A DNA stretch of 64,000 bases from Butyrivibrio sp. INlla16 (GTDB lineage: Bacteria; Bacillota; Clostridia; Lachnospirales; Lachnospiraceae): positions 62,001 to 126,000 of the forward strand of contig NZ_FMYB01000007.1 of NCBI RefSeq assembly GCF_900104155.1. The letters run 5' to 3'. Every line of letters begins with the position of its first letter. Position 1 is the first letter of the stretch. Below the pieces are notes generated by a model. The model saw only the letters and a list, made by a program, of their open reading frames with translations, was not told where the DNA came from and did not search any database. The translations under genes and the position numbers were made by a program. This document shows, in pieces, positions 7,594 through 15,872 of this stretch.

Positions 7594-8196
7594 TTAACCG
7601 TTAAGAGCAGCCTGGAAATATGCAACAGCTGCATTTACGCCGTAAGTAACCGCTTTAGATGTGATTGTTGCACCTGAAATAGCTGCTATCTCACTATCTG
7701 AAGAAGCTGCATTTTTAGTAACAGAAAACTGAGTTGCCGGTTTTCCCGGGAACTGAGGTACAAGTACCTTCTCAGCATTCATTCCAAGACCCGGAGTCTC
7801 ATTTATGGAAATAAGTGAAATGCCGTTAACCACGGATTCATTTGTTATACCAACCGTGAAGACAATCTTATCTCCGTATCCACCGCTTGTAACCTGAACG
7901 ACATATCCAAGACCGTTACCGGAACCGTCAACTGCTTTTTTTACACTGTTGATCTCTATCTTGCTGTAATCGGGACCGCTGAGTACCGAAGTAGCTGTAG
8001 CTTCATCAAGATCAACATCCTCGAAATTAGCTGCATCAGGGAAAACTGCCTGATTAGCTTTAATCTGTGCAAGCTCATTCTGATATGCTATCGGATCCTT
8101 CGTAATCTGATAAACAAATCCGAGAGAAACACCTGCAACAAGAGTGATTATGAAAAGAATGAGTGCATTTTTCAGCATAGTTTTTACATCTGTCAT
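7594..8196 (-). CDS. rnfG: Rnf complex subunit RnfG (covalent FMN protein)
   Basis: 200 residues. One N-terminal membrane helix (about 10-30) and an extracytoplasmic FMN-binding domain. The flavinylation motif is visible as SGATITS (174-180), where the Thr carries FMN by a phosphoester bond in characterised homologues. ETPGLG near 133-138 is also conserved in the family. The start overlaps rnfD's stop. Confidence 0.95.
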   Translation of the reverse strand: MTDVKTMLKNALILFIITLVAGVSLGFVYQITKDPIAYQNELAQIKANQAVFPDAANFEDVDLDEATATSVLSGPDYSKIEINSVKKAVDGSGNGLGYVVQVTSGGYGDKIVFTVGITNESVVNGISLISINETPGLGMNAEKVLVPQFPGKPATQFSVTKNAASSDSEIAAISGATITSKAVTYGVNAAVAYFQAALNG

Positions 8197-9143
8197 GCTT
8201 TTTTCTCCTCCTTCTTTTCTACGGGTCTGATACCGAAGGCTCTCGGAATTGTGTACTTCTCGATGAGCGGAACGATCAGATTACCGATGATGATTGCATA
8301 TGAAACACCCTCTGCGGAAGCTCCGAATACACGGAAAATTCCGGTAAGTACTCCGAGGAACACTCCATAAATATATTTTCCTTTTGTAGTTATGGGACTC
8401 GTTACATAGTCGGTAGCCATGAAAAACGCACCAAGCATAAGTCCGCCACCTGCAAGCTGTGCGGAAATATATGTGCCGTTTAATCCATGTCCTCCGAAAA
8501 TGATAACGAACAGTACAAAGGAAGCAATGTATGTTCCGGGAATCTTTAAATCAATGATTCCAAGCATAATAAGAATACATGCACCTATCACTATCGCAAT
8601 CATTGATGTCTCACCGATTGTACCGGGGATTTTACCAATGATCATATCGATAACGGTAACCTCTTCTCCTGCCTTAAGAGCAGCAAGAGGTGTGGGTGAT
8701 GTATAAGTATCCGTTGCAAAATTGGTCATAAGTGCCGGGAATGATATAAGCAAAAAGCATCTTGCAGCAAGGGCAGGATTCATGAAGTTCTGTCCAAGAC
8801 CTCCAAAGAGCATCTTTACAACAAGAATCGCAAACACGCCACCGACGATGGGAAGCCACCAGGGAGCTGTGCAAGGCAGGTTCATTCCAAGGAGCAGACC
8901 TGTAACAACTGCAGAAAAATCACCTATAGTGATTTTCTTATTCATTATCTTTTCATAGCAGAACTCGGTAGCGACAGTGGAGAATACCGAAATCAAAAGT
9001 ATTATCAGGGCGTCGATACCGAAATTATAAATGCCAAAACCGGCAGCCGGAAGAAGTGCGATGACAACCCACATCATTATGTTTGAAGTTGTCACACCGG
9101 ACCGAACATGCGGATTTGACGAAACTTTCATCATATCGCTCAT
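8193..9143 (-). CDS. rnfD: Rnf complex membrane subunit RnfD
   Basis: 316 residues from the chosen start, many membrane helices. The N-terminal SSNPHVRSGVTTSNIMMWVV and the later DYVTSPITTKG match RnfD/NqrB; the Thr in the latter is the usual covalent FMN site. The start at 9143 has AGAAAGGA upstream. A longer frame from 9179 would run into rnfC and is less likely. Confidence 0.94.
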   Translation of the reverse strand: MSDMMKVSSNPHVRSGVTTSNIMMWVVIALLPAAGFGIYNFGIDALIILLISVFSTVATEFCYEKIMNKKITIGDFSAVVTGLLLGMNLPCTAPWWLPIVGGVFAILVVKMLFGGLGQNFMNPALAARCFLLISFPALMTNFATDTYTSPTPLAALKAGEEVTVIDMIIGKIPGTIGETSMIAIVIGACILIMLGIIDLKIPGTYIASFVLFVIIFGGHGLNGTYISAQLAGGGLMLGAFFMATDYVTSPITTKGKYIYGVFLGVLTGIFRVFGASAEGVSYAIIIGNLIVPLIEKYTIPRAFGIRPVEKKEEKKA

Positions 9144-9159
9144 TGTTTTTTCCTTTCTG

Positions 9160-10476
9160 TTACTTCTTCCTCTTTCCAAGTTGAATCTTACGCATACCCT
9201 TGATCAGCTGTGTGAGCTGTCTTCTTGCGGGGCAGATATAACTGCAGCATCCGCATTCGCAGCATTCCATGCCATACTCGGCAAGGAATTTTTCTTCCTG
9301 ACCATTCTCAACATCATCCGCAAGATTCTTGGGGATGAGTCTCTCGGGACATACATCCACACATTTAGCACAGTTAATGCAGGCACTGGGCTCAATTGCG
9401 GAAACAGCATCCTCAGTAAGACAGGTAAGCGCTGAAGCAGTCTTGGTTGTGGGAACATCAAGGTCAAACAGTGCAAATCCCATCATGGGTCCGCCTGAAA
9501 TGATCTTAGCCGGAGTTCTTACAAATCCGCCTGCATCATCCAGAAGTTCTCTGTAGTTTGTTCCGATTCTGACCTTATAGTTGCGGGGATCAGCTACTGC
9601 ATCTCCCGTGATGGTAACTATTCTCTCCATCAGAGGTCGTCCCTCGGTAACAGCTCTGCTTACCGCACACAGAGTATCAACATTATCTACAATACATCCG
9701 GCATCTGCGGGAAGCATTGAAGAATTGATTTCTCTCTTTGTGCAAGCATATATGAGCATACGTTCAGCACCTTCAGGGTATTTTGTCTGAAGGGCTTTTA
9801 CCATGATCTTATCGTCATCTTTGGTAAGCTCACGGAATTTTGCTATACAATCCGGCTTGTTATCCTCGATTGCAAGAATACCTCGCGCATTCGGGAAAAG
9901 CGAAACCGCAATTCTAAGACCGCTGAGAAGGAGCTCGGGTTCCTCAACCATACGACGATAGTCACTGGTAAGGTACGGCTCACATTCAGAGCAGTTTGCA
10001 ATTACATACTCGATTTTTTCAGGTTCTTTTGGAGATAATTTGACAGCAGTAGGGAATCCGGCACCACCCATTCCGACAACACCGGCCTCTCTTATGAGGT
10101 CAATCTTTTCCTGCGTGGTAAGTTCCTCCAAGGGTTTGGTAGGAAGCATCTCGCCTTCCTCGTAGAGACCGTCATTTTCAACGATAATGCTGTCGCACAT
10201 ACCGCCGGTAGCCAGTCTTCTCTTCTCAATTCCCTTGACTGTTCCTGATACAGTTGCATAGATTGGTGCTGAGACGAAGCCTCCTGCTTCAGCAATCTTC
10301 TGTCCCACCAGTACATGATCGCCCTTCTCAACGATAGGCTTAGCAGGTGCCCCGATATGCTGAGATACCGGATAGACAAGATCACCCTTTGGCAGGACTT
10401 CCTTGATGGGCTTATCCTTAGAAAGCTCTTTGCCTTCGTAAGGATGAACTCCCCCCACAAAAGTTAATTTAGCCAT
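9160..10476 (-). CDS. rnfC: Rnf complex subunit RnfC (NADH-side flavin/Fe-S subunit)
   Basis: 438 residues, soluble, peripheral subunit that hands electrons to NAD+. It has a glycine-rich NADH/FMN region (EAGVVGMGGAGFPTAVKL, about 150-168) as in NuoF-like proteins, and two 4Fe-4S motifs at the C-terminus, CINCAKCVDVCP (from Cys366) and CCECGCCSYICP (about 405-416). It is the first gene of the operon, with the promoter region in the 254-base gap upstream. Confidence 0.95.
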   Translation of the reverse strand: MAKLTFVGGVHPYEGKELSKDKPIKEVLPKGDLVYPVSQHIGAPAKPIVEKGDHVLVGQKIAEAGGFVSAPIYATVSGTVKGIEKRRLATGGMCDSIIVENDGLYEEGEMLPTKPLEELTTQEKIDLIREAGVVGMGGAGFPTAVKLSPKEPEKIEYVIANCSECEPYLTSDYRRMVEEPELLLSGLRIAVSLFPNARGILAIEDNKPDCIAKFRELTKDDDKIMVKALQTKYPEGAERMLIYACTKREINSSMLPADAGCIVDNVDTLCAVSRAVTEGRPLMERIVTITGDAVADPRNYKVRIGTNYRELLDDAGGFVRTPAKIISGGPMMGFALFDLDVPTTKTASALTCLTEDAVSAIEPSACINCAKCVDVCPERLIPKNLADDVENGQEEKFLAEYGMECCECGCCSYICPARRQLTQLIKGMRKIQLGKRKK

Positions 10477-10609
10477 TTCCTACCCTTTCTTTTATTGCCA
10501 TATAAGGCTAATTTTTGCCCAGAAAAATATTACTTAAAAATGGAAAAATAAATAGAAAAACGCCCCCACCCCAAATAATGTTATTCTGAACGAATAAAAT
10601 ACTGAATTT

Positions 10610-10639
10610 ATTATACTACAATTATTTGGAATTAGTCAG
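10610..10639 (-). promoter_or_regulatory. Candidate rnf operon promoter
   Basis: On the minus strand CTGACT (10639-10634), an 18-base spacer and a perfect TATAAT (10615-10610), about 130 bases before rnfC. It is divergent from the next promoter. The rest of the gap (10477-10605) shows a C-rich run near 10561-10572 and nothing else I can assign. Confidence 0.45.
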
Positions 10640-10680
10640 ATTTTAATAAGAAATATACTCATTTATTTTCACTATTTGTG

Positions 10681-10689
10681 TGCTACAAT
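10681..10689 (+). promoter_or_regulatory. Extended -10 promoter for the 10731 gene
   Basis: TGCTACAAT at 10681-10689 fits an extended -10 (TGn plus TACAAT), 42 bases before the ATG. No good -35 was seen. Confidence 0.45.
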
Positions 10690-10730
10690 GAAAATGTTTA
10701 TAGTTTTTCTAAAATTTACGGAGTATTGGT

Positions 10731-11957
10731 ATGAAAATAGTTAATGAAAAAATAGAAAATACTGCAGATAGATACCCGCTTGGCAGGATTTGTGATAATC
10801 CTGCAGATATTCTTTTTTTAGATATAGAGACCACAGGTCTTTCTCCGAAAAACAGTGTCATTTATCTCATAGGTTGTGCTTACTACAAAGAAGGAACCTG
10901 GCAGCTCCGTCAGTTCTTCGCCGATAAGCGCGGTGAGGAAGACGAACTTTTAAAAGCGTTTCTCGCATTTGCAAAGGGCTTTAAGGTTCTGTTACATTTC
11001 AACGGTGACAGATTTGATCTGCGTTTTATCAAGTTCAAATGCGAAAGGTTCCATCTCGAGGACACTCTCGAAACCGCAAAATCCATTGATATTTATAAGA
11101 GAGTTGCTCCATATAAAAACATTCTCGGAGTACCTGACTGCAAGCAGAAAACAATCGAGTTATTCCTGGGTATCGACAGAACCGATGTCTATACCGGCGG
11201 CGAACTTATAAGTGTATACAAGGATTATCTTATTTCACAGAGCGAGCGCTCCTATGAACTTTTGCTGCTTCATAACGCAGATGATGTCCGCGGTATGTTT
11301 GCGCTACTGCCTGCTCTTTACTATCACGATCTTTTCCAAAAGCTGATAAACCAGAAGGTTATTCTGTTCAATACAGATGCTCCGGTATTTCCTGAGGTAC
11401 GCACAGGGTTCCTGGTTGATGAAGGTTCGGAGAATGAAAATCCCGATGCTGTGATAGACCTGCCTATTCGCGCAATGAAAGTCCAGGCAAACTATTATAA
11501 GGACATTGACGGAACAAAAAAGGAAGAGATACTTATGAAAATATCTCTTCCCGATACTCTTCCTTCTTCTGTAGGAGCATCCTATAAAGGCTGCTACTTC
11601 AAGGCTGAAGGCGACACTGCCACTCTTCGTATTCCGCTCCTTGAAGCTGAGCTAAAATTCTTCTACAACAATTACAAGGATTATTATTATCTTCCCGCTG
11701 AAGATCAGGCACTGCATAAGTCTGTCGCACAGTTTGTTGATAAGACTCACAGGGTTCAGGCAACCGCAGCTAACTGCTATACCAGAAAACCCGGGCAGTA
11801 TCTGAAGGAATGGGATGCCATTTTCTCGCCTGTATTCAAATGGGACTACAATGATAAGACCATGTATTTCGAATTGACCGATGCACTAAAACAGAGCCGC
11901 GCCGCTATGAGCTTATATGCGGTGCATGTGCTGGGGCATATAATTGCGAATGCGTAG
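10731..11957 (+). CDS. yprB: RNase H-fold exonuclease-like protein (YprB family)
   Basis: 408 residues. The N-terminal half (about 20-215) is a DEDD-type exonuclease domain: FLDIETTG (catalytic Asp and Glu), HFNGDRFDLRF (second Asp), and HNADDVRGM near residue 181 (final Asp). The C-terminal half (about 216-408) has no named domain that I recognise. Bacillus YprB proteins share this layout; substrates are not well established. It is a single-gene unit, transcribed away from rnf, ending at copy B1 of the hairpin element, which provides a terminator. Confidence 0.8.
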   Translation: MKIVNEKIENTADRYPLGRICDNPADILFLDIETTGLSPKNSVIYLIGCAYYKEGTWQLRQFFADKRGEEDELLKAFLAFAKGFKVLLHFNGDRFDLRFIKFKCERFHLEDTLETAKSIDIYKRVAPYKNILGVPDCKQKTIELFLGIDRTDVYTGGELISVYKDYLISQSERSYELLLLHNADDVRGMFALLPALYYHDLFQKLINQKVILFNTDAPVFPEVRTGFLVDEGSENENPDAVIDLPIRAMKVQANYYKDIDGTKKEEILMKISLPDTLPSSVGASYKGCYFKAEGDTATLRIPLLEAELKFFYNNYKDYYYLPAEDQALHKSVAQFVDKTHRVQATAANCYTRKPGQYLKEWDAIFSPVFKWDYNDKTMYFELTDALKQSRAAMSLYAVHVLGHIIANA

Positions 11958-12016
11958 CCCCTCATCCGTCAGCTTCGCTGACACCTTCCCCCAAAGGGGG
12001 AAGGCTTTTTTGTTTT
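11958..12016 (+). repeat. Dispersed double-hairpin element, copy B1, acting as terminator
   Basis: The element spans 11958-12005 (stems GTCAGC-TTC-GCTGAC and CCTTCCCCC-AAA-GGGGGAAGG). The second stem runs into CTTTTTTGTTTTT, so it can serve as a rho-independent terminator for the plus-strand exonuclease gene. Confidence 0.85.
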
Positions 12017-12019
12017 TAT

Positions 12020-12062
12020 GCCTTCCCCTTGGGGGGAAGGTGCCCAAAGGGCGGATGAGGGG
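12020..12062 (-). repeat. Dispersed double-hairpin element, copy B2 (inverted)
   Basis: The reverse-oriented copy lies 14 bases from B1. Its variable stem is GCCC-TTT-GGGC, shorter than in other copies. Together B1 and B2 form a large inverted repeat between two convergent genes. Confidence 0.85.
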
Positions 12063-12070
12063 AAGGCTTT

Positions 12071-13348
12071 TTATTGAAGTGCCTGCTCGATGTCTGCGAT
12101 AAGGTCTTCCTTATCTTCAAGTCCGCAGCTGATTCTAATAAGTCCTGCAGGGATTCCGGCTGCTTCGAGCTGCTCATCTGTAAGCTGTCTGTGTGTTGAA
12201 GTTGCCGGATTGAGACAGCAGGTTCTCGCATCTGCAACATGCGTCTCAATAGCACAAAGCTTTAATTTGCCCATGAATGCTTCGGCTGCAGTTCTTCCGC
12301 CTTCAATTTCGAAGGATACAACTCCGCATCCGCCGTTACCCATGTACTTCATAGCTCTGTCATAATAAGGATCAGATTTAAGTCCGGGGTAGTTTACTTT
12401 AACTACCTTGGGGTGTTTTTCAAGGAACTCTGCAACAGCTGTTCCATTCTCAACGTGACGAGGCATACGAACATGAAGTGACTCGAGTCCGAGATTCAAG
12501 TAGAATGCATGCTGAGGAGACTGGATACTTCCGAGATCTCTCATAAGCTGTGTTGTAGCTTTAGTAATGAAAGCACCTTCTTTACCAAACTTCTCTGCAT
12601 AAATAATACCGTGATAAGATTCGTCGGGAGTTGTAAGTCCGGGGAACTTGTCTGCATGTGCCATCCAATCAAATTTTCCGGAATCAATAATAGCTCCGCC
12701 GACCGCAGCTCCATGACCATCCATATACTTGGTTGTGGAATGTGTAACGATATCAGCACCCCACTCAATAGGTCTGCAGTTAACAGGTGTAGGGAATGTA
12801 TTGTCTACAATAAGCGGAACGCCATGCTCATGTGCTGCCTTCGCGAATTTCTCAATATCCAAAACGGTGAGCGCAGGATTAGCTATTGTCTCACCGAATA
12901 CAACCTTGGTATTGTCCTGAAAAGCAGCGTTCAGCTCTTCCTCAGTACAATCAGGGTCAACAAAGGTAACCGTGATTCCCATCTTTGCCATTGTTACAGC
13001 GATGAGATTAAAAGTGCCGCCGTAAATTGAAGCAGAGGATACAATGTGATCTCCCGCTTCACAGATGTTGAACAGTGCGAAAAAGTTTGCTGCCTGTCCG
13101 GAGGAAGTGAGCATTGCTGCTGTTCCGCCCTCAAGCTCAGCAATTTTTGCTGCTACATAATCATTTGTAGGGTTCTGAAGTCTTGTGTAAAAATAGCCGG
13201 AAGCCTCGAGATCAAACAGTTTTCCCATATCACTGCTGGTGTCATACTTAAAAGTAGTAGACTGAACAATCGGAATCTGTCTGGGCTCTCCGTTAGTCGG
13301 AGTATATCCTCCCTGAACACATTTAGTGTTTAACTTGTAATTTTTCAT
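12071..13348 (-). CDS. metY: O-acetylhomoserine sulfhydrylase (homocysteine synthase)
   Basis: 425 residues, a PLP enzyme of the Cys/Met metabolism class making homocysteine (or methionine) from O-acetylhomoserine and sulfide or methanethiol. It starts NTKCVQGGYTP, has SGQAANFFALFN near residue 83, IVDNTFPTP near 180, and the PLP Lys in HSTTKYMDGHG near 209. AAGGAGG precedes the ATG. The gap to the upstream small gene is only 37 bases, so it may be read from the promoter before the NifX-SlyD fusion. No SAM riboswitch is visible upstream. Confidence 0.92.
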   Translation of the reverse strand: MKNYKLNTKCVQGGYTPTNGEPRQIPIVQSTTFKYDTSSDMGKLFDLEASGYFYTRLQNPTNDYVAAKIAELEGGTAAMLTSSGQAANFFALFNICEAGDHIVSSASIYGGTFNLIAVTMAKMGITVTFVDPDCTEEELNAAFQDNTKVVFGETIANPALTVLDIEKFAKAAHEHGVPLIVDNTFPTPVNCRPIEWGADIVTHSTTKYMDGHGAAVGGAIIDSGKFDWMAHADKFPGLTTPDESYHGIIYAEKFGKEGAFITKATTQLMRDLGSIQSPQHAFYLNLGLESLHVRMPRHVENGTAVAEFLEKHPKVVKVNYPGLKSDPYYDRAMKYMGNGGCGVVSFEIEGGRTAAEAFMGKLKLCAIETHVADARTCCLNPATSTHRQLTDEQLEAAGIPAGLIRISCGLEDKEDLIADIEQALQ

Positions 13349-13385
13349 AACTCCTCCTTATGTATAAAATTCATTTATTCACATA

Positions 13386-13610
13386 TCAAAGTGTTCTGCC
13401 GCCCTTAAACCAGAAAATTATGGAAAGAATAGCAAGAACCAATGTAGCCACAACAAGAAGCGCCTCAATAAGAAGCGGGATCTTCCACTTAAGTTTTAAC
13501 TCTTTTATTTTAATCTCCTGATTATCCGGCCAGGAAATTACAAGAATCGCACCGAGAATACCACTCAGTGTCAGAGTTGTAGCCCCGATTATAATGAATT
13601 TATCCAGCAT
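13386..13610 (-). CDS. Small two-helix membrane protein, unknown
   Basis: 74 residues with two hydrophobic segments (about 5-26 and 46-69) joined by a charged loop (QEIKIKELKLKWK). The ribosome site is weak (GGGTGTG). It lies 16 bases after the NifX-SlyD fusion and 37 bases before metY, all on the minus strand. No known family recognised. Confidence 0.55.
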   Translation of the reverse strand: MLDKFIIIGATTLTLSGILGAILVISWPDNQEIKIKELKLKWKIPLLIEALLVVATLVLAILSIIFWFKGGRTL

Positions 13611-13626
13611 ATTTTCACACCCGAAA

Positions 13627-14553
13627 TTATACTACTTCAATAAGCTCTATCTTGAAATTGAGTTCTTTTCCCGCCATCTCATGGTTGGCATCAAAAGTGA
13701 CAGTCTTCTCATCCTTAGCTGTTACCTTAACCGGGATCGGCCTTCCATACATATCCTGTAGGTAAACCTGCTGATCTACGGTAAGTTCCTCTGAGCCCGG
13801 CATCTCTGCGATTTCCACAGTGAAAACAGCCTCAGGGTCAAACTCGCCATAAGCTTCTTCAGGCATAAGATGTACATCAACAGTCTCGCCTACTTCCATA
13901 TTTGCAACAGCTTCGTCAAAGCCACGGATCATCATGCCTGAACCACAGATAAACTGGAGCGGCTCACCTCTGTCATAGGAAGAATCAAACTGTGTGCCGT
14001 CATTAAATGTGCCCTTGTAATGTGTGCGGCAAATCTTACCGACATTTTTACCCTCTATCGGAGGCTGAGAGCTGCATCCGCTGCAGCCGCCGCAGCCGCC
14101 TTCGTGTCCGCACATAGACTCCTCTTCTTCGCCGCAGTCATGGCTACCGCAGTGGCCACCTTCTTCGTGAGAACCACAGGAGTGTTCCTCACCGTGATGA
14201 TCTCCGCAAGTATGTCCTTCGCCGTGATGGTCACAGTTTACACCTGTGCTTTCAAGTTCTCCTCTAAGATAAGCCTCTACCGCTTCATCAGCATTTCCCT
14301 GTGCCCCTGCGCAAAGCTCAATTCCGCATTCATCAAGAGCAGCCTTAGCGCCACCACCGATACCTCCACAGATGAGTACGTCAATGTCGTTGTTGCCAAG
14401 AAGTCCAGCAAGGGCACCATGTCCCTGTCCGTTTGAACCGATTACTTCTGAGGACTTAATTTTTCCATCCTCTACTTCATAGATTTTGAACTCTTCTGTA
14501 TGTCCAAAGTGCTGAAACACTTCACCATTGTCATAAGTTACTGCAATTCTCAT
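13627..14553 (-). CDS. NifX-like domain fused to a His/Cys-rich linker and a SlyD-like FKBP
   Basis: 309 residues from the ATG at 14553, which has AGGAGG upstream; a longer frame to 14631 has no ribosome site. Residues 1-110 match the dinitrogenase iron-molybdenum cofactor / NifX-NifB family (MRIAVTYDNGEVFQHFGHTEEF, and LICGGIGGGAKAAL). Residues about 113-168 are packed with His, Cys, Glu and Gly (GEGHTCGDHHGEEHSCGSH, then CGGCSGCSSQPP) and could bind several metal ions. Residues 170-309 are an FKBP-type peptidyl-prolyl isomerase of SlyD type (FDSSYDRGEPLQF, MIRGFDEAVANMEVGE, then MPEEAYGEFD). SlyD is a known nickel chaperone with a metal-binding tail. The fusion suggests a metal storage or delivery protein. 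It sits next to the cobalamin operon but has its own promoter. Confidence 0.8.
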   Translation of the reverse strand: MRIAVTYDNGEVFQHFGHTEEFKIYEVEDGKIKSSEVIGSNGQGHGALAGLLGNNDIDVLICGGIGGGAKAALDECGIELCAGAQGNADEAVEAYLRGELESTGVNCDHHGEGHTCGDHHGEEHSCGSHEEGGHCGSHDCGEEEESMCGHEGGCGGCSGCSSQPPIEGKNVGKICRTHYKGTFNDGTQFDSSYDRGEPLQFICGSGMMIRGFDEAVANMEVGETVDVHLMPEEAYGEFDPEAVFTVEIAEMPGSEELTVDQQVYLQDMYGRPIPVKVTAKDEKTVTFDANHEMAGKELNFKIELIEVV

Positions 14554-14606
14554 TGTATTACCTCCTAAAACTATGTTACGCCAAGCGTGTATATTCCCGG
14601 CAGAAC

Positions 14607-14629
14607 GTCGAACAATAATCACGTTCGAC
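14607..14629. promoter_or_regulatory. Inverted repeat in the leader of the NifX-SlyD gene
   Basis: GTCGAAC (14607-14613) and GTTCGAC (14623-14629) are perfect inverted halves separated by 9 bases. They lie between the promoter and the ATG, a position fitting a repressor operator. The regulator is unknown. Confidence 0.5.
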
Positions 14630-14649
14630 ACTTACTCAAAACTTTCTAC

Positions 14650-14658
14650 ATTATAGCA
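14650..14658 (-). promoter_or_regulatory. Extended -10 promoter for the NifX-SlyD gene
   Basis: On the minus strand TGCTATAAT matches an extended -10 exactly. It lies right after the end of the cobalamin operon and about 100 bases before the start codon. Confidence 0.5.
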
Positions 14659-14675
14659 GTAAAAGCACATTATTT

Positions 14676-15851
14676 CTATGAGAAAAAGCAGTTATTGCAA
14701 TTTTGCATCAGTTCACTGTTTGATAAAGAATCCTTTATGGCAATTCTGTAAAATCCTTCCTCAAGGCCTTTGAAGTTTGAACAATCTCTAATAAGGAGAC
14801 CTTTTGATAATAATTTTTCATATAAATTGTTATTACTTTTGATAAGAAGATAATTTGTATCGGAAGGATATACTCTAATTCCTTTTTCAGAAAAAAACTT
14901 TATGAGTTTTTCTCTCTCTTCTTTAATCAGCGCTTTGGATTCTTCTTCGAAGTTTGTATCAAGCAAACTGTTTGCGCAGGCTATCCCTGCCTTCTGTGCG
15001 AGTATAGACATATTCCACTCAGGCAAACACTGTTTTAGTCTTGAAATGTTTTGTTCGCTCGAAATAGCATATCCGATACGCACTCCGGGAATTGAGAACA
15101 GCTTGGTATAAGCGCTAATAATATATAGGTCATGTGATCTATCAAGATATTTTACAGCGCTCGCCGCTCCTGTTGAAAGGTGCAAAAAACATTCATCAAC
15201 TATAATGCTTGTGTGAGTTTCATTACATTTGTTGATAATGCCTTCCAGTACGTCATCTCTAATGCATCTGCCTGTTGGATTATTCGGATTTGCCAGAATT
15301 ACAGCATCTGTATCATTTGTAATATTCTTTATAAAATCATCCTTGAGCTCAAATTGTTCTTCCGGCTTTAAAAGATATTCGTCTACAATTATCCTACCCG
15401 TAGCCTGTCCAGTATTATCATCTTTGCTATTCACGATATTCTCTGAATTATTCTCTGTGCTATTAAGTGCCTTCAAGGCATGTCTGTATCCGTAAAAGCT
15501 TGGAATAGGAAGAAGAACTTTCTTAGGCTGCAGCATCTTAATAATTGCAAGTATAAGTTCTGATGCCCCGTTACCACCAATGATCATATCAGGAGAAATA
15601 TTCAAGTTCTTCGATTCATTATTTGCATTATTCTTTGTGCGGGTTAGGCTGGCTTCCTCTGCAAGATATTTATTCTCTGCTTCTGCCACCTTCTCCCTAA
15701 ATTCTCTTTGCGTTATATCAGGGTATTGATCCACCTCTCTTATAGCATCTTGCAATGCCTGTCTAACAGAATCCGGGCATGGATTGGGATTCAAATTTAC
15801 CGAGAAGTCATATTCTATTTCTTTGTCGTATATTTCTCCGCCGTGAAGCAC
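14676..15851 (-). CDS. cobD: L-threonine-O-3-phosphate decarboxylase
   Basis: 391 residues, PLP aminotransferase-fold enzyme making (R)-1-amino-2-propanol phosphate, the linker of the cobalamin nucleotide loop. It starts LHGGEIYDKEIEYDFSVNLN as in CobD/HisC-type cobalamin enzymes. It has LANPNNPTGR near residue 190 and the PLP Lys in SAYTKLFSIPGVRIGYA near residue 244. A Ser/Asn-rich stretch near 75-85 and another near 135-150 look like loop insertions. The start is GTG at 15851 with AGGAG 6-7 bases before it. It is the last gene of the cobalamin operon; no clear terminator follows. Confidence 0.9.
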   Translation of the reverse strand: MLHGGEIYDKEIEYDFSVNLNPNPCPDSVRQALQDAIREVDQYPDITQREFREKVAEAENKYLAEEASLTRTKNNANNESKNLNISPDMIIGGNGASELILAIIKMLQPKKVLLPIPSFYGYRHALKALNSTENNSENIVNSKDDNTGQATGRIIVDEYLLKPEEQFELKDDFIKNITNDTDAVILANPNNPTGRCIRDDVLEGIINKCNETHTSIIVDECFLHLSTGAASAVKYLDRSHDLYIISAYTKLFSIPGVRIGYAISSEQNISRLKQCLPEWNMSILAQKAGIACANSLLDTNFEEESKALIKEEREKLIKFFSEKGIRVYPSDTNYLLIKSNNNLYEKLLSKGLLIRDCSNFKGLEEGFYRIAIKDSLSNSELMQNCNNCFFS

Positions 15852-15872
15852 TTATTTCTCCTGTTTCATTTT

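Noticed and set aside
13349-13385. A SAM riboswitch before metY
   Set aside because: The gap is only 37 bases and contains just the ribosome site.
14554-14631. A 26-residue extension of the NifX-SlyD fusion
   Set aside because: It covers the leader with the inverted repeat; AGGAGG marks the start at 14553.
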